Origin: Lachnospiraceae bacterium KH1T2
GTDB taxonomy: Bacteria; Bacillota; Clostridia; Lachnospirales; Lachnospiraceae
Direction of reading: 5' to 3'
Length of the DNA: 64,000 nt
NCBI GenBank assembly: GCA_900114405.1
Contig: FOSY01000010.1
Span: 1-64,000, forward strand
A program made the translations under genes and the position numbers. The notes beneath the pieces were generated by a model. It had not been told where the DNA came from, made no database searches, and was given only the letters and a program-made list of their open reading frames with translations. Below, piece after piece: positions 1 through 8,292 of the stretch (position 1 is the stretch's first letter; each line of letters begins with the position of its first letter).

Positions 1-228
1 CGTATGTGCATATGGAAACAATGGAAGAAACCTAAAACAAAGGTACGAAATTTGATTAAGATGGGTGTACCTGAGGATTTGGCATGGCAGGCTGGTAATA
101 GTCGAAGAGGCTATTGGTTCACAACGCGCACAGTTGCAGTAAGTCTGGCAATGACAAAAGAAAGACTGATAAACAGTGGCTTTTATGATTTAGCCTCAGC
201 CTATCAGTCTGTGCACGTCAACTATTGA
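1..228 (+). CDS. ltrA: Group II intron maturase/reverse transcriptase, C-terminal fragment
   Basis: This is the last 75 codons of a group II intron-encoded protein; the reading frame is already open at base 1. The segment RMCIWKQWKKPKTKVRNL followed by LAWQAGNSRRGYW is the conserved end of the maturase/thumb region, which binds the intron RNA and helps splicing. The ending ASAYQSVHVNY is typical of many clostridial intron proteins. The reverse-transcriptase core would lie upstream of the window. The stop codon is directly followed by domain V, the usual arrangement when the protein is encoded in domain IV. No HNH endonuclease residues are visible in this part. Confidence 0.88.
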   Translation, partial: RMCIWKQWKKPKTKVRNLIKMGVPEDLAWQAGNSRRGYWFTTRTVAVSLAMTKERLINSGFYDLASAYQSVHVNY

Positions 229-229
229 A

Positions 230-299
230 AGCGCCGTATACCGAACGGTACGTACGGTGCTGTGAGAGGACGGCGGTTAGTCACCGCCTCCTACTCGAT
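230..299 (+). ncRNA. Group II intron domains V and VI
   Basis: Domain V spans about 230-261: AGC catalytic triad, a stem pairing AGCGCCGT with ACGGTGCT, a two-base bulge and an inner TACC/GGTA stem capped by GAAC. Domain VI spans about 264-297: GGCGGT pairs with ACCGCC, and the 3' strand CCTACTC holds the bulged branch-point adenosine. The intron should end at about 298-299. The RNA is the ribozyme core that splices and mobilises the element. Confidence 0.85.
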
Positions 300-376
300 T
301 AATTTGTCTTATTGCAATAAGTTGAAAACTATCGTAAAGTAGTATTATAAAAGTCATATACAAAAGAGGAACGGTC

Positions 377-1495
377 ATGAGTGAAAATATAACGGAACGC
401 CGAAGACTGACGAGAAATCACATGTATCGGCTTATATATAATTCAAAAGAGGGGATAAGTAAGCAGCAGATAGCAGAAGACATGGGCTGTTCACTTCCGA
501 CTGTACATCAGAATATTGCTGAGCTCCTTGAGGCTGACCTTATTAAACAAGGCGAATTCCAGCCTTCAAACGGAGGACGTCCGGCGATAGGCTATGTGAC
601 AAATGATGATGTAGGGATAGCAATAGGTGTTTCAGTCTCAGCAAAGCACATCAGATTTACTGCAGTGGATATAAAGCTTAGAGTGCTTGCGGCGAAGAAG
701 ATACAGGCTGAATTTGAAAATATTTCCAAGGCAGGGGAAACGATTGCGGCAGGTCTTGAGGAATTTATTGATGATAATAAGCTTGACAGAGGTAAGTTAT
801 TGGGCGTGGGAATCACTATTCCGGCAGTGATAGATAATGCTAATGGGATAATTATGATCTCACCTACTCTTAATGTAAAAAATACGAATATTAAGGATCT
901 GACACATAGGATACCGTATCCTGTCTTTGTAGACAATGACGGAACATGTGCCGGAGAGGCTGAGGCTTTCAGCGGACAGAGGGATGATTTTGCTTATCTT
1001 TTTATGGAGTATGGTATAGGCGGTGCTGTCTATATGAACGGTAAGAAGTATGCAGGACATAATAACCGGAGTGCGGAATTTGGTCATATCTGTGTTCATC
1101 CCGGAGGCTTGAAATGCAGCTGCGGGAAGAGAGGATGTCTGGAAGCATACTGTGGTGCGCTTAGGTTTACGAAAGAGCTTGGGGTGACCGTGGATGAGTT
1201 TTTCAAGGAGCTGGAAGATGGGGATAAGGACTATGAGGAGATCTGGAATGATGTGCTGACACATCTTGCATCAGGTATAAATATCATCCGTATGATCTTT
1301 GACGGACCGGTGATACTTGGAGGCTTCGTGAGTGAGTATATTGAGCCATATCTTCCGCGCCTTAGAGAACTTGCGGCTGAGAAAAATACATTTGAACGAG
1401 ATGGAAACTATATCTCGCTTGGAAAGTTTTATAAAAATGGAGGCATGCTTGGGGGAGCGTGCCATTTTGTAGAAAGATTTGTAGATGAAATATGA
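377..1495 (+). CDS. ROK-family transcriptional regulator (XylR-like)
   Basis: This 372-residue protein has an N-terminal winged helix-turn-helix (about residues 8-70, with KQQIAEDMGCSLPTVHQNI as recognition region), followed by a ROK sugar-kinase-like domain. The ROK zinc motif is clear: EFGH then CSCGKRGCLEAYCG near residue 245. ROK regulators of this layout, such as XylR and NagC/Mlc, bind a sugar or sugar phosphate and usually repress an adjacent catabolic operon. The neighbour is xylulokinase, so xylose or another pentose is the likely effector; this is inference. The start ATG follows AGAGGAACGG with normal spacing. A palindrome over the promoter of the next gene is a candidate operator. 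Confidence 0.88.
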   Translation: MSENITERRRLTRNHMYRLIYNSKEGISKQQIAEDMGCSLPTVHQNIAELLEADLIKQGEFQPSNGGRPAIGYVTNDDVGIAIGVSVSAKHIRFTAVDIKLRVLAAKKIQAEFENISKAGETIAAGLEEFIDDNKLDRGKLLGVGITIPAVIDNANGIIMISPTLNVKNTNIKDLTHRIPYPVFVDNDGTCAGEAEAFSGQRDDFAYLFMEYGIGGAVYMNGKKYAGHNNRSAEFGHICVHPGGLKCSCGKRGCLEAYCGALRFTKELGVTVDEFFKELEDGDKDYEEIWNDVLTHLASGINIIRMIFDGPVILGGFVSEYIEPYLPRLRELAAEKNTFERDGNYISLGKFYKNGGMLGGACHFVERFVDEI

Positions 1496-1576
1496 CTTGT
1501 GTCAAAAAAATATGTACAAAAAATTTTAAATAGTTTGTCGGACTTGCTGAAAAGTATTTGAATCTGCACATAAATA

Positions 1577-1605
1577 TTGACTTAGGGTAATTAAAAGAAT
1601 ATAGT
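1577..1605 (+). promoter_or_regulatory. Promoter of the xylulokinase operon
   Basis: TTGACT at 1577-1582 and TATAGT at 1600-1605 are separated by exactly 17 bases, a strong vegetative-type promoter, about 55 bases before the xylulokinase start. A palindrome overlaps its -10 end. Confidence 0.75.
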
Positions 1606-1617
1606 AAAGTTACTTTA
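1605..1617. promoter_or_regulatory. Candidate ROK operator palindrome
   Basis: TAAAGT-T-ACTTTA is a perfect 13-base palindrome that begins at the last base of the -10 box and covers the likely transcription start. A repressor bound there would block initiation. The gene just upstream encodes a ROK regulator, the obvious candidate. A related run, AGTAAA followed by ACTTT and then TAAAGATG, occurs at about 4873-4893 before the importer genes. Confidence 0.5.
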
Positions 1618-1659
1618 GTAAAGATGTTATATAAAAGTTTCTTAAATATGGAGGTAGTC

Positions 1660-3117
1660 ATGAACTATATTGGTGTAGATCTTGGCACATCTGCAGTTAA
1701 GCTCATGCTGATGAAGGCTGATGGAGAGATTCTTAAGATAGTTTCAAAAGATTATCCGGTAAGCTTTCCACATCCGGGTTGGTCTGAACAGGAGCCGGCG
1801 GATTGGTATGAGGCTGTAATAAATGGAATCAAGGAATTAACAGAGGGTACAGATAAAAGTGAGATAGCCGGCATAGGCGCAGGCGGTCAGATGCATGGAC
1901 TTGTTGCACTGGACGCAGAGGATAGAGTGATCAGACCGGCTATACTTTGGAATGATGGCAGAACTACCGAGGAAACAGAATATTTAAATAGTGTTATCGG
2001 TAAGGATAAACTTTCAAAATATACAGGAAATATTGCTTTTGCCGGATTTACTGCTCCGAAGATCCTTTGGATGAAAAAGCATGAAAAAGAAAATTTTGAT
2101 AAGATCAAAAAAATCATGCTTCCAAAGGATTATATAAATTACAAGCTGACCGGAGTACATTGTACTGACTATTCTGATGCTTCCGGAATGCTGCTTTTGG
2201 ATGTCGAGCATAAGTGCTGGAGTCAGGAGATGGCTGATATTTGCGGAATCGACATTTCAGTTCTTCCGCATCTCTATGAGAGCTATGAAGTGGTAGGAAC
2301 ACTTCGAAGCGACATAGCAGCTGAGCTTGGACTTTCTGAGAACGTAAAGGTTGTTGCCGGTGCCGGAGACAATGCTGCAGCAGCAGTTGGAACAGGTACA
2401 GTCGGAGATGGGCAGTGCAATATTTCAGTAGGTACATCAGGAACACTGTTTATCGCAAGTAAAGATTTTAAGGTGGACAGCAATAATGCACTTCATGCAT
2501 TTGACCATGCAGATGGTCGTTTTCATCTTATGGGATGTATGCTTAGCGCAGCATCATGCAAAAAATGGTGGTTTGAAGAGATTCTTAAGACAGAAGATTA
2601 TGCAGGTGAAGAAGGCAGGATAAAGAAGCTTGGAGAGAATAATGTATTTTTCCTTCCATACCTTATGGGCGAGCGTTCACCGCATAATGATCCTACTGCA
2701 AGAGGCGCATTTATCGGCATGACAATGGATACGACAAGAGAAGAAATGAGCCTTGCAGTACTTGAAGGAATAATGTTTGGACTTCGTGATTCACTTGAAG
2801 TTGCAAGAAGTCTTGGAATCAAGATAGATAGAAGTAAGATATGCGGCGGCGGTTCAAAGGGAGTTCTTTCAAAGAAACTTGCGGCATCTATAATGAACCT
2901 GAAGATCGACGTTATCGAAAATGAGCAGGGACCGTCACTTGGCGGCGCAATGCTTGCAGCAGTCGGATGCGGAGAATATGAGAATGTGGAAGCTGCCGCA
3001 GCTGCGATCGTAAAGGTTGTAGAGACTGTTGAACCGGATAGCGAGCTTGTAGCTAAGTATGAGGAGCGCTATCAGAAATTTAAGAGCTTTTACCCTTTGC
3101 TTAAAGGCAAATTTTAA
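1660..3117 (+). CDS. xylB: Xylulokinase (FGGY family)
   Basis: This enzyme phosphorylates D-xylulose to xylulose 5-phosphate with ATP, the entry step into the pentose phosphate pathway. The 485-residue product has the full FGGY fold: GVDLGTSAVK at residues 4-13 (phosphate 1 loop), GQMHGL near residue 77 (a xylulokinase hallmark), GAGDNAAAAVGTG near 235 and SVGTSGTLF soon after, then GGGSKG near 400. The ATG at 1660 follows GGAGG with 5-base spacing and is preferred to an earlier in-frame ATG at 1624. The isomerase gene follows 31 bases later, so both are probably co-transcribed from the 1577-1605 promoter. Confidence 0.92.
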   Translation: MNYIGVDLGTSAVKLMLMKADGEILKIVSKDYPVSFPHPGWSEQEPADWYEAVINGIKELTEGTDKSEIAGIGAGGQMHGLVALDAEDRVIRPAILWNDGRTTEETEYLNSVIGKDKLSKYTGNIAFAGFTAPKILWMKKHEKENFDKIKKIMLPKDYINYKLTGVHCTDYSDASGMLLLDVEHKCWSQEMADICGIDISVLPHLYESYEVVGTLRSDIAAELGLSENVKVVAGAGDNAAAAVGTGTVGDGQCNISVGTSGTLFIASKDFKVDSNNALHAFDHADGRFHLMGCMLSAASCKKWWFEEILKTEDYAGEEGRIKKLGENNVFFLPYLMGERSPHNDPTARGAFIGMTMDTTREEMSLAVLEGIMFGLRDSLEVARSLGIKIDRSKICGGGSKGVLSKKLAASIMNLKIDVIENEQGPSLGGAMLAAVGCGEYENVEAAAAAIVKVVETVEPDSELVAKYEERYQKFKSFYPLLKGKF

Positions 3118-3148
3118 GGATAAATGAATAGGAGAGAAGGTAATAAAA

Positions 3149-4642
3149 ATGAACAGGATGAATAACACACCAGAAGTAAAGATCGGTATTGTTGCAGTCA
3201 GCAGAGATTGCTTCCCTGCACCGCTTTCTAAGAACAGAAGAGAAGCACTTGTAAAGGCTTACGAGTCAAAGTATGACAAAAATGATATTTATGAGTGCCC
3301 TATCACCATCATCGAGAGCGAGATTGATATGGTGAATGCACTTGAAGATATCAAGAAAGCGGGCTGTAACGCACTTTGCGTATATCTTGGAAACTTTGGC
3401 CCTGAGATCTCAGAGACACTTCTTGCAAAGCATTTCGATGGCCCTAAGATGTTCTGTGCAGCAGCAGAGGAAACTCAAAGCGGACTTCTTGATAACAGAG
3501 GAGATGCATACTGCGGTATGCTCAATGCCAGCTATAACCTTGCACTCAGAAATACTCATGCATATATCCCTGAGTATCCTGTTGGAGATGCAGAAGATTG
3601 CGCAGATATGATTCATGATTTCCTTCCAATCGCAAAGGCTGCATATGCACTTCAGAACCTTAAGATCATTTCATTTGGACCTCGTCCAATGAACTTCCTT
3701 GCATGTAATGCTCCAATCAAGCAGCTCTATAACCTTGGTGTTGAAATTGAGGAAAATTCAGAACTTGATCTTTTTGAGTCATTTAAGAATCACGAGGGAG
3801 ACAGCCGTATCCCTGAAGTAGTTGAAGATATGAAGAAGGATCTTGGCGATGGAAACAAGATTCCTGAGGTACTTCCAAAGCTTGCTCAGTACGAACTTAC
3901 TCTTAAAGACTGGGTTGAGAAGCACAGAGGATACAGAAAGTATGTAACACTTACAACTAAGTGCTGGCCTGCATTCCAGACACAGTTTGGCTTTGTACCA
4001 TGCTACGTAAACAGCCGTCTTGCAGCTCAGGGTATCCCTGTTTCATGCGAAGTTGATATCTATGGTACTCTTTCAGAGTTCATTGGTGAAGTTGTATCAG
4101 ACGATGCAGTTACACTTCTTGATATCAATAACTCAGTTCCTAAGGATATGTATGCTGAGAGCATCAAGGGCAAGTTTGATTACAAGCATACTGATACATT
4201 CATGGGCTTCCATTGCGGAAATACATGTACTTCAAAGCTTGCATTCCACGAGATGAAGTATCAGAAGATCATGGCAAGCACACTTCCAAGAGAAGTTACC
4301 AACGGAACTATCGAGGGTGACATCATTCCTGGTGATATCACATTCTACAGACTTCAGGGTACAGCTGAAGGCGGACTTAGAGCATATATCGCAGAGGGTG
4401 AGGTTCTTCCTGTTGCTACTAAGTCATTTGGTTCAATTGGTGTATTTGCAATTAAAGAAATGGGCAGATTCTACAGACATGTGCTTATCGAGAAGAACTT
4501 CCCTCATCATGGTGCTGTTGCATTTGGTAAGCATGGAAAGGCTCTCTATGAGGTATTTAAGTACATCGGTGTAAACGTAGACGAGATCGGCTACAATCAG
4601 CCGGAAGGAGTACGTTACCCTACTGAGAATCCATGGGGCTAA
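3149..4642 (+). CDS. L-fucose/L-arabinose isomerase-family sugar isomerase
   Basis: This 497-residue protein belongs to the fucose-isomerase-like family (COG2407 type), judged from its overall pattern: VKIGIVAVSRDCFP at the start, an IESEIDMVNAL segment, TTKCWPAFQTQFGFVPCYVNS in the middle, a GFHCGNT segment and a C-terminal HHGAVAFGKHG. Members interconvert aldoses and ketoses with a divalent metal. No ordinary XylA-type xylose isomerase is present here, yet the gene sits between xylulokinase and a sugar importer. It may therefore make the ketose that XylB phosphorylates (xylulose, or L- or D-ribulose types). The substrate is inference and is not settled by sequence. AGGAGAGAAGG precedes the ATG. 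A terminator follows at 4722. Confidence 0.8.
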   Translation: MNRMNNTPEVKIGIVAVSRDCFPAPLSKNRREALVKAYESKYDKNDIYECPITIIESEIDMVNALEDIKKAGCNALCVYLGNFGPEISETLLAKHFDGPKMFCAAAEETQSGLLDNRGDAYCGMLNASYNLALRNTHAYIPEYPVGDAEDCADMIHDFLPIAKAAYALQNLKIISFGPRPMNFLACNAPIKQLYNLGVEIEENSELDLFESFKNHEGDSRIPEVVEDMKKDLGDGNKIPEVLPKLAQYELTLKDWVEKHRGYRKYVTLTTKCWPAFQTQFGFVPCYVNSRLAAQGIPVSCEVDIYGTLSEFIGEVVSDDAVTLLDINNSVPKDMYAESIKGKFDYKHTDTFMGFHCGNTCTSKLAFHEMKYQKIMASTLPREVTNGTIEGDIIPGDITFYRLQGTAEGGLRAYIAEGEVLPVATKSFGSIGVFAIKEMGRFYRHVLIEKNFPHHGAVAFGKHGKALYEVFKYIGVNVDEIGYNQPEGVRYPTENPWG

Positions 4643-4721
4643 GAAACGGACAACTTTTAACGGTTGCTACAATTAACATAAAGGCACTAGTGCCATAAAT
4701 GAAACTGAAATTGAAAATCAA

Positions 4722-4758
4722 GGAGCAGGGATATGTCAGGCGTCCCTGTTCCTTTTTT
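4722..4758 (+). terminator. Intrinsic terminator after the isomerase gene
   Basis: GGAGCAGGGA pairs with TCCCTGTTCC (one G-U pair) around an 11-base loop, followed by six T. It ends the xylB-isomerase transcript. Confidence 0.85.
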
Positions 4759-4969
4759 GCGCATTTTTAACTCAGTCGGAGAAATCCGAATTAGCGTAGG
4801 TGGGGGTTATGACAAATTAAAGCAAAAAAAATAACAACGCAATTTGTGTTAAATGGAGAGCAATTTTTGTTAAGTAAAACTTTGATAAAGATGGTTTACT
4901 ATAGTTATGTACAAAAAATAATTATCCGCGGAATATTATAAAATTATGGGGTATCTAGGAGGGACGAAA
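4759..4969 (+). promoter_or_regulatory. Leader/promoter region of the CUT1 importer operon
   Basis: No gene is seen. The stretch holds a small CGGA-GAAA-TCCG hairpin (4776-4787), a TATAGT -10 candidate at 4900-4905, and upstream of it AGTAAA-ACTTT-TAAAGATG (about 4873-4893), which resembles the palindromic region at the xylB promoter. A TGTACAAAA run follows the -10 box at about 4909. No good -35 at 17 bases is visible, so an activator may be needed. Confidence 0.4.
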
Positions 4970-6403
4970 ATGAAAAAGAGAATGATGGCTCTGTTTGTGT
5001 GTGGAATCATGGTCGTGTCAGCTTTGACAGGCTGTGGATCTGGAACATCAGCAAATGAAGTACCGGCTACAGAAGCAAAGGAAGAAGCTTCTGGCTCTGC
5101 TGAGACAGCTGCACCGGCTAATGGTGGTGGAGAAGGCACCATTAATATCTGGGCATTTACTGATGAGGTTCCGGGAATGGTTGATAAGTATGTTGAGGAA
5201 CATCCTGATTTTCCTTATAAGGTAAACTCAACGATCATTGCTACAACAGAAGGTGCATATCAGCCGGCTCTTGACCAGGCATTACAGGCAGGTGGAAGTG
5301 AACAGCCTGACATTTATTGCGCAGAGGCAGCATTTGTTCTTAAGTATACAAAGGGCGATATGCAGGACTATGCAATGCCATATAAGGATTTAGGAATCGA
5401 TATCGACAATGCGCTTAAAGAAGCACAGATCGCACAGTATTCAGTTGATATAGGTACTAATACTAATGGTGATGTTGACGGACTTGGATATCAGGCAACA
5501 GGCGGTGCTTTCATATACAGAAGATCTATCGCTAAGGATGTATTTGGTACAGATGACCCGGCTGAGATCTCTAAGATAATCGGCGGCGGCTCAGGCAATC
5601 TTGATAAGTTCTGGGAAGCAGCAGATAAGCTTGCAGCCAAGGGCGATGCGATCATCTCAGGTGATGGTGATGTATGGCATGCTATTGAGAACAGCTCAGA
5701 AAAGGGCTGGCTCAATGATGAAGGTCAGCTTCAGATAGATCCAAAGAGAGAGGCTTTTCTCGATATTTCTAAGGAACTTACAGATAAGGGCTGGTCAAAC
5801 CAGACACGTGACTGGCAGGATGCATGGTTTGCTGACATGAAGGGTGAAGGCTCAAAACCTGTATTTGGTTTCTTCGGACCGGCATGGCTCATCAACTATA
5901 CTATCGCTCCTAACTGCGGCGGTGAAAAGACAGGCGAAGGTACATATGGTGACTGGGCAGTATGTGATTCACCTGTAGGCTTCTTCTGGGGCGGCACATG
6001 GCTTCTTGCAAATAAGAATATGGACAGCGAAAAGGTAAGCGCTGTTAAGGATATCATTGAATGGATCACACTTGATACTTCAGAAGATGGACTTCAGTAT
6101 AAGTGGGCTAATGGAACACTTAATGGAGAAGGTGGTACAAAGGACTCTGTTGCATCAGCAACTGTAATGGAGAAGTCAGATGGATCACTTGATTTCCTTG
6201 GCGGTGAGAACATGTTTGATTACTTTATCCCGGCTAATGATTATGCAAATGGTAAGAACCTCACTCAGTATGACGAATCTATCAACATGGCATGGAGAGA
6301 TCAGGCTCGTTCATATGCAGCAGGCGAAAAGGACAGAGATGCAACTTTGAATGATTTCAAACAGACAGTATCAGATACACTTGGAATTGATTCTGCACAG
6401 TAA
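4970..6403 (+). CDS. CUT1-type sugar ABC transporter substrate-binding lipoprotein
   Basis: This 477-residue extracellular solute-binding protein has an N-terminal lipoprotein signal ending in SALTGCGSG, so it is anchored to the outer face of the membrane. A short low-complexity linker follows, then INIWAFTDEVPGMVDKY, which is how family 1 binding proteins begin. Aromatic-rich loops (FFGPAWLINY, GFFWGGTWLL) are typical of carbohydrate pockets. Two permeases follow but no ATPase gene, so a shared MsmK-type ATPase elsewhere is expected. The adjoining GH3 beta-xylosidase and xylulokinase suggest xylo-oligosaccharides as ligand (inference). The ATG at 4970 follows AGGAGGG with 6-base spacing. Confidence 0.88.
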   Translation: MKKRMMALFVCGIMVVSALTGCGSGTSANEVPATEAKEEASGSAETAAPANGGGEGTINIWAFTDEVPGMVDKYVEEHPDFPYKVNSTIIATTEGAYQPALDQALQAGGSEQPDIYCAEAAFVLKYTKGDMQDYAMPYKDLGIDIDNALKEAQIAQYSVDIGTNTNGDVDGLGYQATGGAFIYRRSIAKDVFGTDDPAEISKIIGGGSGNLDKFWEAADKLAAKGDAIISGDGDVWHAIENSSEKGWLNDEGQLQIDPKREAFLDISKELTDKGWSNQTRDWQDAWFADMKGEGSKPVFGFFGPAWLINYTIAPNCGGEKTGEGTYGDWAVCDSPVGFFWGGTWLLANKNMDSEKVSAVKDIIEWITLDTSEDGLQYKWANGTLNGEGGTKDSVASATVMEKSDGSLDFLGGENMFDYFIPANDYANGKNLTQYDESINMAWRDQARSYAAGEKDRDATLNDFKQTVSDTLGIDSAQ

Positions 6404-6416
6404 ATAATAGTTGTGA

Positions 6417-6443
6417 GTGCCGCCGATTTACTTTTGGCGGCAC
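6417..6443 (+). terminator. Hairpin between binding-protein and permease genes
   Basis: GTGCCGCC pairs perfectly with GGCGGCAC around an 11-base loop. It is followed only by TTTC, so it is a leaky terminator or an mRNA-stabilising hairpin. This would raise binding-protein output over the permeases, as is usual for such operons. Confidence 0.7.
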
Positions 6444-6464
6444 TTTCAATAGGAGGAAGATGCA

Positions 6465-7475
6465 GTGAAACGAACAAAACAAAAGAAAAATAATTTTAGT
6501 TATGCGCGATATGGATATCTATTTAGTCTTCCGTTTGCACTCTCTTATGCGATTTTTTCACTTTATCCGACACTTTATACGGCTATTATAGGCTTTACGG
6601 ATCTAAAGGGAATCGGCAAAACAGATTTCCATTTTTTGTGGAATGACCCTTTTCAGAATTTCAGAACAGTTTTAACGAGCCCGACATTCCAGACAGCCTT
6701 TAAGAATACAATAGTACTTTGGGTATCAAATTTTATCCCGCAGATGGCGCTGGCATTACTTCTTGCAGCGTGGTTTACAGACAGAAGGACGAAAGTTCCG
6801 GGAAAGGGACTTTTCAAGGTGGTATTTTACATGCCGAATATCATTACAGCGGCAACTGTGGCAATTCTTTTCAACGCACTTTTTGGTCATCCTATGGGAC
6901 CTGTAAATGATCTTCTTGTAAGATTCGGAATCTTGAAAGAGCCTTTTAATTTCCTCATTAAGAAAGGTGCAGCAAAGGGAATAGTAATATTTATCCAGAC
7001 ATGGATGTGGTATGGATATACCATGATAGTTCTTATATCAGGAATCCTTGGAATAAGCCCTGATATATTTGAAGCTGCTGAAGTAGATGGTGCGAATGGA
7101 TGGCAGATCTTCTGGAAGATCACTCTTCCGAATATAAGAACAATTCTGCTTTTCACATTGGTAACTTCACTTATAGGCGGACTTAATATGTTTGATATCC
7201 CTAAGCTTTTCCTGCTTGGCGGACCGGATAACGCTACTATGACTACAAGTGTATTCATCTATAATCAGGCATTCAGCGGAGCTTATCTATACAATAGAGC
7301 AGCTGCAGCTTCAATGATAATGTTTGTGATAATCGTGAGTGCCTCTGCGCTTTTGTTCTGGCTGATGAGAGACAGGGATGAAGAAGCATTGAAAAAGCAG
7401 AAAAAGAGAAAAAATGTAGTTAATAAGAAGGTCGAGGAAGAGGAGGATACTTATGAGACGCAGTTCATCCATTAA
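6465..7475 (+). CDS. Sugar ABC transporter permease (MalF/UgpA type)
   Basis: This 336-residue membrane protein has about six transmembrane helices and the permease ATPase-coupling loop EAAEVDGANGWQIFWKITLPNI near residue 205, with the conserved EAA...G signature. It would pair with the following permease and form the channel of a CUT1 importer. The GTG start at 6465 follows AGGAGGA with 7-base spacing. The C-terminal tail is very rich in lysine and glutamate and overlaps the start of the next gene by 23 bases, indicating coupled translation. Confidence 0.9.
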   Translation: MKRTKQKKNNFSYARYGYLFSLPFALSYAIFSLYPTLYTAIIGFTDLKGIGKTDFHFLWNDPFQNFRTVLTSPTFQTAFKNTIVLWVSNFIPQMALALLLAAWFTDRRTKVPGKGLFKVVFYMPNIITAATVAILFNALFGHPMGPVNDLLVRFGILKEPFNFLIKKGAAKGIVIFIQTWMWYGYTMIVLISGILGISPDIFEAAEVDGANGWQIFWKITLPNIRTILLFTLVTSLIGGLNMFDIPKLFLLGGPDNATMTTSVFIYNQAFSGAYLYNRAAAASMIMFVIIVSASALLFWLMRDRDEEALKKQKKRKNVVNKKVEEEEDTYETQFIH

Positions 7476-8289
7476 AAGAATACTGATATTTGCAGTTTGT
7501 CTGGTGCTTCTTGTGATCTCACTGCTTCCATTTGCAATAATGCTTGTGAATGCTACAAGATCTACGATACAGATCCAGCAGCATGCAGTATCACTCATCC
7601 CATCGACATATCTTATGAAAAATATGGCTGTGCTTTTGGGAAAGAGCTTTAACCCTGCAGTTGGATTTATGAATTCTACGATAATCTCTGTAGGAACGAC
7701 AGCACTGGCAACATATTTCTCAACAATGACAGCATATGCACTTGTAGTATATGAGTGGAAATTGAGGGATGGATTTTTCAAATTTATACTTGCAATAATG
7801 ATGATACCGGCGCAGATCACTATGATCGGTTTCTACCAGATGGTGTATAAGGTTCACATGACAAATCAGCTTTCAATGCTGATATTGCCGGCGATAGCAT
7901 CACCGGCAATGGTATTCTTCATGAGACAGTACATGGTAGGCGCACTTTCGCTTGAAATCGTACAGTCAGCTCGAATCGACGGGGCGAAGGAACTGTATAT
8001 CTTTAATAAGATAGCACTTCCGATAATGAAGCCTGCTATTGCGACACAGGCAATATTTACTTTCGTTTCAAGCTGGAACAACTTATTCACACCATTGGTA
8101 TTGCTTACAGACCAGAAAAGGTACACGCTTCCTATAATGATCTCTCTTTTGAGAGGTGACATTTATAAAACAGAGTATGGTGCGGTTTACCTTGGACTTG
8201 CACTTACAGCACTTCCGTTGATAGTCGTTTATTTCCTGCTTTCAAGATACATCATCGCAGGAGTTGCACTTGGAAGTGTAAAGGGATAA
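7453..8289 (+). CDS. Sugar ABC transporter permease (MalG/UgpE type)
   Basis: This second CUT1 permease has 278 residues, about six transmembrane helices, and the coupling loop SARIDGAKELYIFNKIALP near residue 175. The ending IIAGVALGSVKG is the conserved C-terminus of MalG-type permeases. The ATG lies inside the previous gene behind AGGAGG. The stop codon is only three bases from the converging AraC-type regulator gene, so the two transcripts must overlap or end inside coding sequence. Confidence 0.9.
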   Translation: MRRSSSIKRILIFAVCLVLLVISLLPFAIMLVNATRSTIQIQQHAVSLIPSTYLMKNMAVLLGKSFNPAVGFMNSTIISVGTTALATYFSTMTAYALVVYEWKLRDGFFKFILAIMMIPAQITMIGFYQMVYKVHMTNQLSMLILPAIASPAMVFFMRQYMVGALSLEIVQSARIDGAKELYIFNKIALPIMKPAIATQAIFTFVSSWNNLFTPLVLLTDQKRYTLPIMISLLRGDIYKTEYGAVYLGLALTALPLIVVYFLLSRYIIAGVALGSVKG

Positions 8290-8292
8290 AGA

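Larger units (their letters stand above)
1..299 (+). mobile_element. Group II intron, 3' part
   Basis: The window opens inside a group II intron. Its maturase ends at 228, and the catalytic RNA domains V and VI follow at once, ending near 299 in the typical CTACTCGAT terminus. The 5' part lies outside the window, so it is unknown whether the intron is complete. The next gene, a ROK regulator, starts about 78 bases after the predicted 3' splice site. Confidence 0.85.
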
